DNA of 64,000 bases from Bacillota bacterium (GCA_023422005.1 JAEZSC010000004.1:33058-97057); one strand, 5' to 3'. Shown: positions 41,284-50,882, numbered from the stretch's first letter. Numbers and translations: made by a program. The notes: a model not told the origin generated them from the letters alone.

Positions 41284-42570
41284 ATGCAGCAGTTCAAAGT
41301 ATCACGGTATAAGCATAACTATCTGCTACTCGTTCTGGAAGGTTCCCTTTTTATGGGTGGGATTGGTTTTATTAATTCGTCCACGGTTGTACCTGTTTTT
41401 ATTAACATGATTACCCATTCTAAAGAACTTGTAGGCCTTACTCTCGCGCTAGGATCTTTTTTTACATACTTTGGGCGACTGCTTATCGGCCCATTCGTAC
41501 CCCACGTTAAAGACCATGCCCGTTTTGCAACGGCAATTATGTTTATCTGTCGTCCGCTGATAATGCTAGTCCCTCTTTTTATCTTTTTCCGGTATTATTC
41601 CGTTTCGGTTTTCGTGCTTGTGGTAACCTATTCCATCTTTTGGCTTGCGGACGGCTTTGTCGTACCATCTTGGTCGGAAGTGCTCGCCAATACGGTAGAT
41701 GGTGAGCGACACGGCAGGCTGCTAGGTCTGCAGATGCTCATCGGCGGGGCGGCATCCATTGGTGCCGGTCTGCTTGTAAACGTATTTTTTAATGATCCGA
41801 CACTTGATACCCACATGGCTTTCGGGTTTGTTTTTCTTATAGGTGCGTTGCTGCTCATAGCTTCGTGCTTCGCTATGGCATTTACCCAGAACGCTGCGCA
41901 TGATAGCACAAAGGGAAAGGTTCGTTTTAGGGAATATTACCGTGAACTCCCGGGTTATTTATTCAAGGAAAAAGACAATACGCGCATGCTCATTGTCCAG
42001 TTTCTGCTGATGGTGGCGGGGATGAGTATTCCATTTGTGATTCTATTTTCAACAGAGATGCTTAAACTTCCAGCGGGAGTGGGCGCACAGCTTATTATTG
42101 CACAATCAATCGGTACACCAATGGGCGGATGGCTCTGGGGGCAGGTTTGTGATCGTATGGGCTGCAAGACCGGTATCAAGTTCGCTGGAGTAAACATATT
42201 GCTGATTTCAACCTTACCATTGTTAGCGATCGTTTTTACTGGTGTAAGCCCACTGCTCTTCATACTTCCGGCAATGTTCCTCGCGGGAGTGAATGGTGGA
42301 GTATGGACCTGTTCTTACCTCTATACCGTGCAGGTGGTGCGCCCGACGTCCCGTCCGGCCTGCCTTGTGCTGGTGAGCTTGGTAACATTGCCTGCTACGT
42401 TTTCGAGCTATGCTGCGGGATTGATCATCCAAAAGTTTGGCTATGTACCTCTTTTTGTCGTTTGCGTGCTCATCTCAGCCATCAGCATTGCCTTTTCCTG
42501 TACCATCCGGCCAATCGAGACAGTGGTCCGTGAACGGGACGAACGAGATAAACAAGCCCAAAGGGCTTAA
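41284..42570 (+). CDS. Major facilitator superfamily transporter
   Basis: This 428-residue protein has about 12 predicted membrane helices in two halves. An MFS-like motif-A remnant is LLIGPFVPHVKDHARF after helix 2, and a long central cytoplasmic loop lies near residues 205-225. Lower GC content and codon choice differ from the exporter genes upstream. The AAGGG ribosome site is weak. It is a lone gene, without a regulator beside it. Drug or metabolite efflux is the default expectation; substrate unknown. Confidence 0.85.
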   Translation: MQQFKVSRYKHNYLLLVLEGSLFMGGIGFINSSTVVPVFINMITHSKELVGLTLALGSFFTYFGRLLIGPFVPHVKDHARFATAIMFICRPLIMLVPLFIFFRYYSVSVFVLVVTYSIFWLADGFVVPSWSEVLANTVDGERHGRLLGLQMLIGGAASIGAGLLVNVFFNDPTLDTHMAFGFVFLIGALLLIASCFAMAFTQNAAHDSTKGKVRFREYYRELPGYLFKEKDNTRMLIVQFLLMVAGMSIPFVILFSTEMLKLPAGVGAQLIIAQSIGTPMGGWLWGQVCDRMGCKTGIKFAGVNILLISTLPLLAIVFTGVSPLLFILPAMFLAGVNGGVWTCSYLYTVQVVRPTSRPACLVLVSLVTLPATFSSYAAGLIIQKFGYVPLFVVCVLISAISIAFSCTIRPIETVVRERDERDKQAQRA

Positions 42571-42694
42571 ATTGATTTAGATATGCTGGAAGCAACTATC
42601 ATAATACTAACCAAGAAAATGATATAATACTGGTGTTAACAAACCCACGAGCTACCTATATAAAATCAGCAAGTGTAAAGATGCACGTTGAACA

Positions 42695-43288
42695 TCATTC
42701 TATGGAAAAATCAAACATTTCGTCGTATAGCACGGAAGTATAATCATTTACGTTGTTGTCACGTTCGTAGATAACGCACGATTTGCCATCATAATAAAAG
42801 CGAATTTCAGCCAGGCTCAAGCGAGGCATGAGCGCTTTGACTTCGTCGCGATCAAATGTAGGTTGAATCAGTTCAACCTCATGTGTTTTACCAGTTTCGG
42901 GGAGCATCGGGAGGTTGTCTAGATCCCCTGGGAAAAGTGCGGTAGGGAAGTCGTCTTGATTCTCTACGCAAAGTGCATTAAGGGCATCATTCGGTCGTTT
43001 CTTCTCTAGCAGAAAGCTTCTCGCAGCATTCTCTCTACATAATGCTTCGTGTTCCATTAGCCAATGGTAGGTGCGGATGGCTAGATCAATCACATGATTA
43101 ACAAACTTCAAGGATTCTGGTGCGTATTCATCATCGGTGCTTGCTATTTGAATAAGCTTGTGGTTAAACACCTCATCGATTTGAATCCAGAAGTCTGCTT
43201 CCCGTTCAGGTACAGGGACTTTGCCGAACAAATAGGCATAATCCATGGAAAATTCCATCTTGCCCAATATAGGACTGAAAAGGTACAT
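42695..43288 (-). CDS. Hypothetical protein
   Basis: I recognise no family in this acidic protein of about 197 residues. There are no membrane segments or signal peptide. The C-terminal half has conserved-looking blocks LSLAEIRFYYDGKSCVIYER and YTSVLYDEMFDFS. Start choice is uncertain: ATG 43288 has GGAG about nine bases upstream, TTG 43303 has GGAGGG seven bases upstream, and the frame is open to ATG 43324. Base composition is low in GC like its MFS neighbour, suggesting shared acquisition. Confidence 0.55.
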   Translation of the reverse strand: MYLFSPILGKMEFSMDYAYLFGKVPVPEREADFWIQIDEVFNHKLIQIASTDDEYAPESLKFVNHVIDLAIRTYHWLMEHEALCRENAARSFLLEKKRPNDALNALCVENQDDFPTALFPGDLDNLPMLPETGKTHEVELIQPTFDRDEVKALMPRLSLAEIRFYYDGKSCVIYERDNNVNDYTSVLYDEMFDFSIE

Positions 43289-43538
43289 GGGATAATGCTC
43301 CAAAAAACACACCCTCCACATCATTGCTTATGTGTATATTATAACGAGTAGTATACACATAGTGGTACAACACGTAAGAACAACATTAACCCCGGCGAAG
43401 GCCTATAGCCTCTCCATCACGAAATTCTCTTTCATCCAGGAGGATATGCCCCGCTTGGCATACGGCACGTCTTCGTCAACGGCCAGATGGTGCTTCGAGA
43501 CGGGAAATTGTTGTAAGGCCACGCCACCGCTGGCAGAG

Positions 43539-44531
43539 CTATTCTGGTAAATCCAGCGAACTCGTAGATTCATCCGCCGAGGGCCCGCCAGAAGATCCAT
43601 CCTCATATTCATGAGCAAAGGCGGTAAAATCCTTGCGTGCGCAGCCGGCGCGGCCGCCGCCGGCACAGGCACAGGCACAGGCGCACCCGGCGCAGGCGCA
43701 GCCACCGCCGCCGTGGGAACCGCCGCCCCAGAAGCCCCGCCGACCGCCAAAGCCGCGCCCGCCTCGATACCCGCGGGCGCCGCGGAATATTGCCAGCACA
43801 ATGGCTATTGGCAAGATAAAGCACAGTGCGCCGAAGCCGGACAATATACTGCCCAGACTGCCGGAAGACGTTTCCTCCGTATAAGTATTGCTGTAATTCG
43901 CGTCATTGGCGGAAGGGTTATAGTCGTCCTTCGCGGGCATCGGAGCGGCGGCCAGCGCCATGTTGACACTGTAATAGGTCGTGACAGTCTGGAAATGCTC
44001 TCCGGCGGCCAAGCTGCCGCTCCAGGTGTATACGCCGTCCTGCGTTCTGTTGGCGCGGGTGACGTTGCCCGGTTGCCAGCGCACCGTCATTTGCTTCACG
44101 GCGATGTCGTCGAACCAGCCGGGGACAAAGTCGCAGCGGACTTCGTTGGCCGCCCTCCGCAGCAGATTATACTGGCGTATCGTGAAGTGGAAGTTGGCGG
44201 TCTGACCGGCTTCAAACTCCTGGGCTAAATCCAGCCGTACCTTGCTCTCACCGTTCAGATTATAGGGCTGCGCGCTGACGGCGTCACCACCGAAGCCCGT
44301 GATCTCATAAGCGTCGTTGGGCACACCGATCTGCACCCAGGACAGCGGGCCCTCGCTGGTGGAATCCAGCACCTTCCAGGCGATTTCATACCGCAGCGTC
44401 ACCACGCCGTCGGCGGTGGTCTGCGCGTCGATGGTGATGCTCTGTATCTCGTCCAGCGGCGCAGCATATGCCGGTACCGCCGCGAAGGCCAACAGTAAGA
44501 ATGCCACCGCGGCGGCGATTATTCTACGCAT
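43539..44531 (-). CDS. Secreted/membrane protein with seven-cysteine Gly/Ala tail, candidate radical-SAM substrate
   Basis: The 330-residue product has a signal peptide (residues 1-23, cleavage near AYA) and an extracytoplasmic beta-rich domain (25-190). A transmembrane helix (about 228-249) follows, then a Gly/Arg-rich stretch (251-277) and a tail with cysteines at 278, 280, 283, 285, 287, 289 and 297 (CACAGCACACACAGGGRAGC). A conserved-looking KDF follows. I start at ATG 44531, seven bases after GGAGG. This start lies inside the radical SAM gene (13-base overlap), so the two are translationally coupled. That coupling makes the Cys tail a plausible maturation target, although the tail is predicted on the cytosolic side. 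Function unknown. Confidence 0.75.
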   Translation of the reverse strand: MRRIIAAAVAFLLLAFAAVPAYAAPLDEIQSITIDAQTTADGVVTLRYEIAWKVLDSTSEGPLSWVQIGVPNDAYEITGFGGDAVSAQPYNLNGESKVRLDLAQEFEAGQTANFHFTIRQYNLLRRAANEVRCDFVPGWFDDIAVKQMTVRWQPGNVTRANRTQDGVYTWSGSLAAGEHFQTVTTYYSVNMALAAAPMPAKDDYNPSANDANYSNTYTEETSSGSLGSILSGFGALCFILPIAIVLAIFRGARGYRGGRGFGGRRGFWGGGSHGGGGCACAGCACACACAGGGRAGCARKDFTAFAHEYEDGSSGGPSADESTSSLDLPE

Positions 44532-45898
44532 ATCGCCGCCTCCTTCAGGGGGCAGGCGCAGGCCTGCTCCTCGTTCATGCCGCGGATGCGTTTGGCGGTG
44601 GGGTGGTTCCAGATGTCCGCCCAGGGGTCCCGAAGCGCGTTGCCCAGACCAGCGCCCTGCGACAGCCAGCTCTGGCAGGGCACCACCGCTCCATCCGGCG
44701 CCGTGGCCATGTTGGAAAGACAGGCGCCGCACGCGGGTATGGCCAGTTTCATCTTTCGCAGCCGCTGCGGAGGCACCCATCCCGGCGAGGTGAAGTTCAA
44801 ATCCATGCCATTTGCAGCGCAGTAAGCCGACGCCTGCTCCAGTATCGCGGCGATTGCCTCCCCGGTCAGGCGCGTATCAGCCGATGCTCCGGCGGCAGCG
44901 TTGCCAGTCAGTATCAGCCCGGAGCAGGACACATAGCCCACGCCCATCTGCCGCAAAAACGCCAGCGTGGACAGATAGTCGGCGTTGACGCTGCACAGCG
45001 GTGTATTAACGCTGACATCCAGCCCTGCCGCCAGCGCGTTACGCAGCCCCGCCACTGTCTTTTCAAAGTTCTGCGCTCCCACCAGGCGGTTGTGCACCGC
45101 CGCGTCGGCGGAGTATAGCGTGACCTGAACGCTATCCAGGCTGGCCTCCCGCAACTCACGGCAAAGTTGCGGCGTCAGCAGCACGCCGTTGGTGTTCAGC
45201 CGCGTGACAAACCAGCGGGCGTGGTCGATCAGCTCCACCAGGTCGGCCCGCATCGTGGGCTCGCCGCCAGTGAAGGTCAGCTGCGGTATGCCCACCTTGC
45301 GGTAGCGATCGATGATCTGTTTCCACTGCTCGGTGGACAGCTCCGGTACCTGCCCCGCTGGCTGACCCGCGGCATAACAGTGCAGGCACTTCTGATTGCA
45401 GTTCCAGCTCCCGTCTAGGGTCATGGCGCTCACCAGCAGGTCCATGCGGTGGGGCGCGCTCATATAGGGCGCGTATTGCCGTAGCGACATCTCCCCGATG
45501 GGCAGCGATGGCTCCCGCCCTGCCGCCACGTCGGTGATCACTGAGAGTATCCGCCGCAGATCTTCTTCCAGCACCGCTTTTTTTACCGTGGGATAGCGGC
45601 GGTGGCACTTGTCTGCCGCCGCGGCGATCAACATATCAAATTCCGTCTCTTCGATAGACTCGGGGGTGGTATCCTCAAATGCCGTCAACTCGTCGATGAA
45701 CAGCGCCAGCAGCACCGCCCAGGCATAGCCCAGGGGCAGTATGTAGGTGCCGTTCAATATCAGCACGCTTGGTGCGCGGGAGAGCAGCCGTCGGCGGGGC
45801 GGTATCAGGAAAATGCGCACGGTGCCCTCGCTCATTGGCCTCAGCGTGACATGGCGCACCTCGGAGAAGAACCCCTGCCGGGTGATGAGATCAGCCAT
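44519..45898 (-). CDS. Radical SAM/SPASM protein, peptide-maturase type
   Basis: This 459-residue protein has an N-terminal region (1-150) with a PqqD-like feel (NGTYILPLGYAWAVLLALFI). A radical SAM core follows with CNQKCLHC (Cys167, 171, 174), FTGGEPTMRADL and TLYSADAAVHN. The C-terminal SPASM-type region has ACGACL, VPCQSW, ACACPL and a last CVE, enough cysteines for auxiliary Fe-S clusters. Such enzymes modify ribosomal peptides or proteins (thioether, epimerisation, crosslinks). AGGAGG precedes ATG by eight bases. It is coupled to the Cys-tail membrane protein and divergent from an ABC exporter pair. Confidence 0.88.
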   Translation of the reverse strand: MADLITRQGFFSEVRHVTLRPMSEGTVRIFLIPPRRRLLSRAPSVLILNGTYILPLGYAWAVLLALFIDELTAFEDTTPESIEETEFDMLIAAAADKCHRRYPTVKKAVLEEDLRRILSVITDVAAGREPSLPIGEMSLRQYAPYMSAPHRMDLLVSAMTLDGSWNCNQKCLHCYAAGQPAGQVPELSTEQWKQIIDRYRKVGIPQLTFTGGEPTMRADLVELIDHARWFVTRLNTNGVLLTPQLCRELREASLDSVQVTLYSADAAVHNRLVGAQNFEKTVAGLRNALAAGLDVSVNTPLCSVNADYLSTLAFLRQMGVGYVSCSGLILTGNAAAGASADTRLTGEAIAAILEQASAYCAANGMDLNFTSPGWVPPQRLRKMKLAIPACGACLSNMATAPDGAVVPCQSWLSQGAGLGNALRDPWADIWNHPTAKRIRGMNEEQACACPLKEAAICVE

Positions 45899-46130
45899 AG
45901 CAGATACCTCCTGGTTACTACGCTGATTTTATCGCAGAAAATCTATGTATACAATCCCGCGTTGATGACACATTCCAACTTCTTTCATTACTCTTCTTGC
46001 CTCTTTTCACCAGGACAACACCATAGAATCGATTCGTATTTTCCAACCGCCATTGTCTCCCGGCGTCTCGAAGACTATAATGGTTATCGTTTGATTGAAA
46101 ACGTATACATATCTATTCGGGGAGCGTTGG

Positions 46131-47867
46131 ATGAAGTTTCTGCAAAAGTACATGCCCCGTTACTTGCGGCTGGCAGTGCCTGCGTGGCTGTGCCTGCTGG
46201 TCGAGGTTCTTGTGGACCTGAGCATGCCCACCCTAACGGCTGTGATCATCAACCAGGGCCTGCCCAGGGGGGATGTGGGCTACATCCTGCGCATGGGCGG
46301 CCTGATGCTGGCCATGGCGCTGGGTGGGTCGTTGATGGGCATGTCCCGCAACTGGCTCAGCGCCCGTGCCAGCCAGGACCTGGGAACCAACCTGCGGGCG
46401 GACCTCTTCCGTAAGACGCAGGCCATGTCACTGGCGGCGGCCCAGCGCTTCGGCTCGGCATCGCTGATCACGCGGCTGACAAACGACGTCATGCAGATAC
46501 AGAACTTAAGTTTCATGCTGACCCGCATCTTCATCCGCGCGCCGCTGCTGCTGATTGGCGGCATGCTGATGGCTTTCATACTGAACGCCCGCATGGCGCT
46601 GATCCTGGTGGCAGTGCTGCCGCTGATGGCCGGGCTCATCTATCTGCGCATCAAACGGGGCTTCCCGCTGTTCCAGAAGGTGCAGGCCGCCATCGACCGC
46701 GTAAACGGCGTGCTGCGCGAATATCTGGCCGGCGTGCGCGTGGTCAAGGTGTTCAACCGCTTCGACTATGAGGCCCAACGCTTTGATGACGCCAACGCCA
46801 ACCTGACCGGCCTGGGTGTCACCGCCGCGCGCTCCATGGCCAGCATACTGCCGCTGATGTTTATCCTAATGAACGGCAGCGTGGTGCTGGTGCTGTGGCT
46901 GGGCGGCTTCCAAGTAAATGCCGGCTCCATGAAGGTGGGCGACATCGTGGCATTCGTCAATTACTTTTTGCAGATCCTGCAGTCCATGACGATGGTTTCG
47001 TGGCTCTTCACCGCCGGTGTGCGGGCCAAAACGTCGGTGGACCGTATCGGCGAGGTGTTTGCCGCTCCTCAGGACATGCCAGACCCGGAGTCACCGTTGA
47101 GACCACTGCCAAAGGGCGAGATCCGCATGAGGGACGTGGCATTCACGTACCCCGGTCAGGCGGCTCCGGTGCTGGAGGACATCAGCTTCGCTGTGGCCCC
47201 TGGGCAGACGGCGGCCATCATCGGCTCAACCGGCTCGGGCAAGACATCGCTTGTGAACCTGATTCCCCGGTTTTATGACGTTTCCGCCGGACAAGTGCTG
47301 GTGGACGGCGCGGACGTGCGCGAGTTCTCCCAGAACGAGCTTCGAGCCCGCATCGCCGTGGTGCCGCAGCAGGCGGTGCTGTTCTCCGGCACCGTGCGCG
47401 ACAACCTGCGTTGGGGCAAGCCCGACGCCGGCGACGAGGAGCTGCTGTGGGCCGCGGGCATTGCCCAGGCGGCGGAGTTCATCGCCCGCATGCCTCAGGG
47501 GCTGGACACGTGGATCGGCCAGGGCGGCGTGAACCTGTCCGGCGGGCAGAAGCAGCGCATGGCCATCGCCCGGGCGCTGGTGCGCCGCCCCGCCGTGCTG
47601 ATCCTGGACGACAGCACGTCCGCCGTGGACATGGAGACCGAGCGGCGCATCCGCGGGGGCTTAAGGGAGGCTTGCCGCGGCATGACGGTGGTGTTGATCG
47701 CCCAGCGCATCCATTCGGTCATGGAGGCTGACACGATCCTCGTGATGGATGGCGGGCGCATCGCCGCCCAGGGCGCCCATGGCGAGCTGCTGCGCGCAAG
47801 CCCCATCTACCGCGACATCTACCGCTCGCAGATGGGCATGGACACATCCGGCAAGGAGGTGGTCTGA
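46131..47867 (+). CDS. Heterodimeric ABC exporter, subunit with degenerate ATPase site
   Basis: The 578-residue half-transporter has a membrane domain at residues 10-305 and an ATPase domain with Walker A GSTGSGKTS, signature LSGGQKQRMAIARA and Walker B LILDDSTSAVD. Asp replaces the catalytic Glu, the hallmark of the non-catalytic site in BmrC/TM287-like heterodimers. I use ATG 46131, behind GGGGAG, instead of the upstream in-frame TTG. The next gene encodes the partner one base downstream. It is divergent from the radical SAM gene; export of a modified product is possible but unproven. Confidence 0.9.
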   Translation: MKFLQKYMPRYLRLAVPAWLCLLVEVLVDLSMPTLTAVIINQGLPRGDVGYILRMGGLMLAMALGGSLMGMSRNWLSARASQDLGTNLRADLFRKTQAMSLAAAQRFGSASLITRLTNDVMQIQNLSFMLTRIFIRAPLLLIGGMLMAFILNARMALILVAVLPLMAGLIYLRIKRGFPLFQKVQAAIDRVNGVLREYLAGVRVVKVFNRFDYEAQRFDDANANLTGLGVTAARSMASILPLMFILMNGSVVLVLWLGGFQVNAGSMKVGDIVAFVNYFLQILQSMTMVSWLFTAGVRAKTSVDRIGEVFAAPQDMPDPESPLRPLPKGEIRMRDVAFTYPGQAAPVLEDISFAVAPGQTAAIIGSTGSGKTSLVNLIPRFYDVSAGQVLVDGADVREFSQNELRARIAVVPQQAVLFSGTVRDNLRWGKPDAGDEELLWAAGIAQAAEFIARMPQGLDTWIGQGGVNLSGGQKQRMAIARALVRRPAVLILDDSTSAVDMETERRIRGGLREACRGMTVVLIAQRIHSVMEADTILVMDGGRIAAQGAHGELLRASPIYRDIYRSQMGMDTSGKEVV

Positions 47868-47868
47868 C

Positions 47869-49704
47869 ATGGGGCAGAACCGCGAAGGCCGCCGCGGCCC
47901 GGGCCAGGGCATGTTCATGCCCGGCGGGCGCTTCGGCGAGGTGCAGAAGCCCAAGAACATGGCCGCCACCGTGGCGCGGCTGTGGAGCCTCTTTGGCCGG
48001 GAAAAGTGGAAGCTGATTTCGGTGTTCGCGATCGCCACGGTGGGCAGCGCCGTGGGCCTGTTGGGGCCGTGGCTCATCGGCCGGGGTGTGGACGCCATGG
48101 CCGCCGCCGGGGGCGTAGATTTTGGCCGCCTGTACGGCGTCATCGTGCTGCTGGGCGCGGCCTATGCCGCCGGGGGCGCGCTGTCGTGGCTGCAGGAGTG
48201 GTGGATCGCCGGTGTGGCGCAGCGCATCGTGATGCTGCTGCGGCGCAGCCTGTTCCAGCGCATACAGACGCTGCCGCTGCGCTTCTTCGACACCCACACT
48301 CACGGCGAGCTCATGAGCCGACTGACCAACGACATCGACAACGTGAGCACCATGCTGTCCAGCTCCACGACGCAGCTGTTCGCCAGCGTGCTCATGGTCA
48401 TCGGCTCTCTGGTCATGATGCTGGTGCTCTCGCCGGCGCTGACGGCCTTAAGCCTGCTGACGGTACCGCTGACGCTGACGATCTCCGGAATTGTGGCCAA
48501 ACGCGCCCGGCCCATGTTCAAACAGCAGCAGGCCAACCTGGCCAGCCTCAACGGTCACATCGAGGAAATACTATCGGGTCAGAACGTCGTGAAGGCTTTT
48601 GGGCAGGAGGAGCATGTCATAGAGCAGTTCGACGCCATCAACGCCCGCCTGAGGGACAGCGGCTACAAGGCGCAGCTCTTAAGCGGCCTGGTGATGCCCA
48701 TGCTCAACGTCGTCACCAACATCGGCTTTGTCATCATTGCCACTGCCGGCGGCGCCTTCGCTGTCAACCACATCATCACCGTGGGCGTCATCGCCAGCTT
48801 CATCAACTACTCGCGCCAGTTCACCCGACCTCTTAACGAAATCGCCAACCTCTACAGCACGATACAGAGCGCCCAGGCCAGCGCCGAGCGTCTCTTCGAG
48901 CTCATGGACGAGCAGCCCGAGGAACCCGACCGCGCCGACGCGCGGCAATTGCAGAGTCCAAGCGGCCATGTGTCCTTCAAAGGTGTCAGCTTCGGCTATG
49001 ACCCCGACGCGCCGGTGCTGCGCGACATCACGCTGGACGCGCCTCCGGGCCGCACCGTGGCGCTGGTGGGGCCCACCGGCAGCGGCAAGACGACCATCGT
49101 GAACCTGCTGGTGCGCTTCTACGACCCCCAGAGCGGCGGCATTTCGCTGGACGGGCGCGACCTGCGGGATTGGACCCGCGACACGCTGCGACCCAGCTTC
49201 GGCATCGTGCTGCAGGACACGCACCTGTTCAGCGGCACCGTTCGCGAGAACATCCGTTATGGCCGCCTGGACGCCACCGATGAGGAGGTGGAGCAGGCCG
49301 CCCGCGTCGTTGGCGCCCACGGCTTCATCCGCCGTTTGCCAAAAGGCTATGACACCGAGCTGGGCGAGAGCGGCGGCGGCTTCTCCCAGGGGCAGCGCCA
49401 GCTGCTATCCATCGCCCGGGCTGTGCTGGCCCAGCCGGCGGTGCTGATACTGGACGAGGCTACCAGCTCCGTGGACACCCGCACGGAGATGACGCTGCAG
49501 CAGGCCATGATACGCCTGCGCCAGGGGCGCACGAGCTTCATCATCGCCCACCGCCTTTCCACGATCCGCGACGCCGACGAGATACTGGTCATCGACCGCG
49601 GGCAGATCATCGAGCGCGGCAGCCACAGCCAGCTCATGGCGCAGGGCGGGTTCTATCACCGGCTGTACAGCGGCCAGTTCCAGATGATCGAGGGGGAAGG
49701 CTGA
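47869..49704 (+). CDS. Heterodimeric ABC exporter, catalytic subunit
   Basis: The 611-residue half-transporter has an N-terminal Gly/Arg-rich extension (residues 1-30), a membrane domain (35-340) and an ATPase domain. Walker A is GPTGSGKTT, the signature is FSQGQRQLLSIARA (Ser-Gln replacing the usual Ser-Gly) and Walker B is LILDEATSSVD with catalytic Glu. ATG 47869 follows the partner stop by one base. It matches the BmrD/TM288 side of asymmetric exporters. Substrate unknown. Confidence 0.9.
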   Translation: MGQNREGRRGPGQGMFMPGGRFGEVQKPKNMAATVARLWSLFGREKWKLISVFAIATVGSAVGLLGPWLIGRGVDAMAAAGGVDFGRLYGVIVLLGAAYAAGGALSWLQEWWIAGVAQRIVMLLRRSLFQRIQTLPLRFFDTHTHGELMSRLTNDIDNVSTMLSSSTTQLFASVLMVIGSLVMMLVLSPALTALSLLTVPLTLTISGIVAKRARPMFKQQQANLASLNGHIEEILSGQNVVKAFGQEEHVIEQFDAINARLRDSGYKAQLLSGLVMPMLNVVTNIGFVIIATAGGAFAVNHIITVGVIASFINYSRQFTRPLNEIANLYSTIQSAQASAERLFELMDEQPEEPDRADARQLQSPSGHVSFKGVSFGYDPDAPVLRDITLDAPPGRTVALVGPTGSGKTTIVNLLVRFYDPQSGGISLDGRDLRDWTRDTLRPSFGIVLQDTHLFSGTVRENIRYGRLDATDEEVEQAARVVGAHGFIRRLPKGYDTELGESGGGFSQGQRQLLSIARAVLAQPAVLILDEATSSVDTRTEMTLQQAMIRLRQGRTSFIIAHRLSTIRDADEILVIDRGQIIERGSHSQLMAQGGFYHRLYSGQFQMIEGEG

Positions 49705-49758
49705 GTTCCGATGTTGGGCGGATGACATGGTATGACCGCCGCTGTGGAGTATATGCCG

Positions 49759-50235
49759 ATGCGTATTTCTTTCGATTTGGATGATACGTTGATCCTGACT
49801 GGTGCGGACGCCCGGCTGGAGCCGCTGCCGAGGTCGCCGCTGCGGTGGCTTTATCGGGAGCGGCTGCGTCAGGGTGCTGTTGCGCTGTGCGCCCGGCTGC
49901 GGGCGGCAGGGTGGAAGGTATCCATATATACGACCTCTCAGCGGTCGGAAGCCTATATTCGCCGGCTCTTCGGCTTGTATGGCATTGCCTTGGAGCAGGT
50001 CGTCAACCTGCAGAAGCACGAGGATATGGTGCAGCGAGGCAGGGCACAGATTTTGCCGTCCAAGATGCCTTCCCGATTCGGTATGGATCTGCATGTGGAT
50101 GATGATCTGACCGTCAAGCAGAATGGCGAAGCCTATGGTTTCCGTGTCGTACTCGTCGACAAGCACGATACCGATTGGGCGGACAAGGTATGGACAGAGG
50201 CACATAGGGTGGCAGCGCGTAAGCAGAAGCACTGA
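49759..50235 (+). CDS. HAD-like phosphatase, tandem paralogue 1
   Basis: The 158-residue haloacid dehalogenase-type protein has motif I SFDLDDTLIL (DxDxT) and motif II-like SIYTTSQRS. Motif III/IV-like DLHVDDD precedes a C-terminal DTDWADKVW. I start at ATG 49759, nine bases after GGAG; ATG 49753 is an alternative. It is about 45 percent identical by eye to the next gene, so they arose by tandem duplication. No cap domain is apparent, which favours a small phosphatase acting on a macromolecule or bulky substrate. Confidence 0.78.
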   Translation: MRISFDLDDTLILTGADARLEPLPRSPLRWLYRERLRQGAVALCARLRAAGWKVSIYTTSQRSEAYIRRLFGLYGIALEQVVNLQKHEDMVQRGRAQILPSKMPSRFGMDLHVDDDLTVKQNGEAYGFRVVLVDKHDTDWADKVWTEAHRVAARKQKH

Positions 50236-50335
50236 TGAAGGCCGCTGAACCATTTTGTCTCAATGGTTCCTTTGGCATTTGCAATCGTATGTGTGAATGC
50301 AAGACCGTACCGTCGGGCACGCTTTAGAACAGGTG

Positions 50336-50812
50336 ATGCCTGTGAAGATCTCCTTTGACCTGGATGATACGATCATCTTGCGGGAAACCAGCCCGTTGAT
50401 CGAGCCCCCGCTGCCCAAGCCCGCGGGCCTGCTCTATCATGAGCGGCTGCGTTTGGGCGTTGTGGCGCTGTGCGCTCGGCTGCAGGATGCGGGGTGGCAG
50501 GTGTGCGTCTATACCCAATCGATACGGCCCAAATGGTACATCCGGGGGCTCTTTGCCCGCTATGGCATCTCGCTGGCGCTGATCGTCAACCGCTGCGAGC
50601 ATGAGAAGTCCGTGCAATGGGACAAACACAAGGAAAAACCCAAGAAGCTGCCCATCAAGTTCGGAATTGACCTGCATGTGGATGATGACGAAAGGGTCAG
50701 CGGTTATGGCGAACGGTACGGCTTCCCCGTTGTGCTGCTGGACCCCCGCGACGCTGGCTGGGCGGACAAGGTGTGGGAGCGAGCCGCAGGGCTTTCCCAG
50801 CGGAACAACTGA
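50336..50812 (+). CDS. HAD-like phosphatase, tandem paralogue 2
   Basis: The 158-residue paralogue of the preceding gene has motif I ISFDLDDTIILRE, VCVYTQSIRPKWYIRGLF, DLHVDDDERVSGYGERYGF and AGWADKVWE. The start could be ATG 50336 or GTG 50342, the latter better spaced from AGGTGA and aligning with the paralogue start. The 100-base gap to the first copy has no terminator. The role is unknown; duplication suggests two related substrates. Confidence 0.78.
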   Translation: MPVKISFDLDDTIILRETSPLIEPPLPKPAGLLYHERLRLGVVALCARLQDAGWQVCVYTQSIRPKWYIRGLFARYGISLALIVNRCEHEKSVQWDKHKEKPKKLPIKFGIDLHVDDDERVSGYGERYGFPVVLLDPRDAGWADKVWERAAGLSQRNN

Positions 50813-50819
50813 AAACCAT

Positions 50820-50847
50820 TTTACATTTTTGCCCATGGCCGTATAAT
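50820..50847 (+). promoter_or_regulatory. Promoter of tex
   Basis: TTTACA (50820-50825) and TATAAT (50842-50847) have a 16-base spacer and lie 35 bases before the tex start codon. Confidence 0.6.
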
Positions 50848-50882
50848 AGGAACCCAAAGGATAACTGAGGTGAATACAGCAT

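Noticed and set aside
46131..49704. ABC exporter pair asserted as the transporter of the radical SAM product
   Set aside because: Only divergent proximity supports it and no peptidase domain is present, so I list it as a possibility rather than an annotation.
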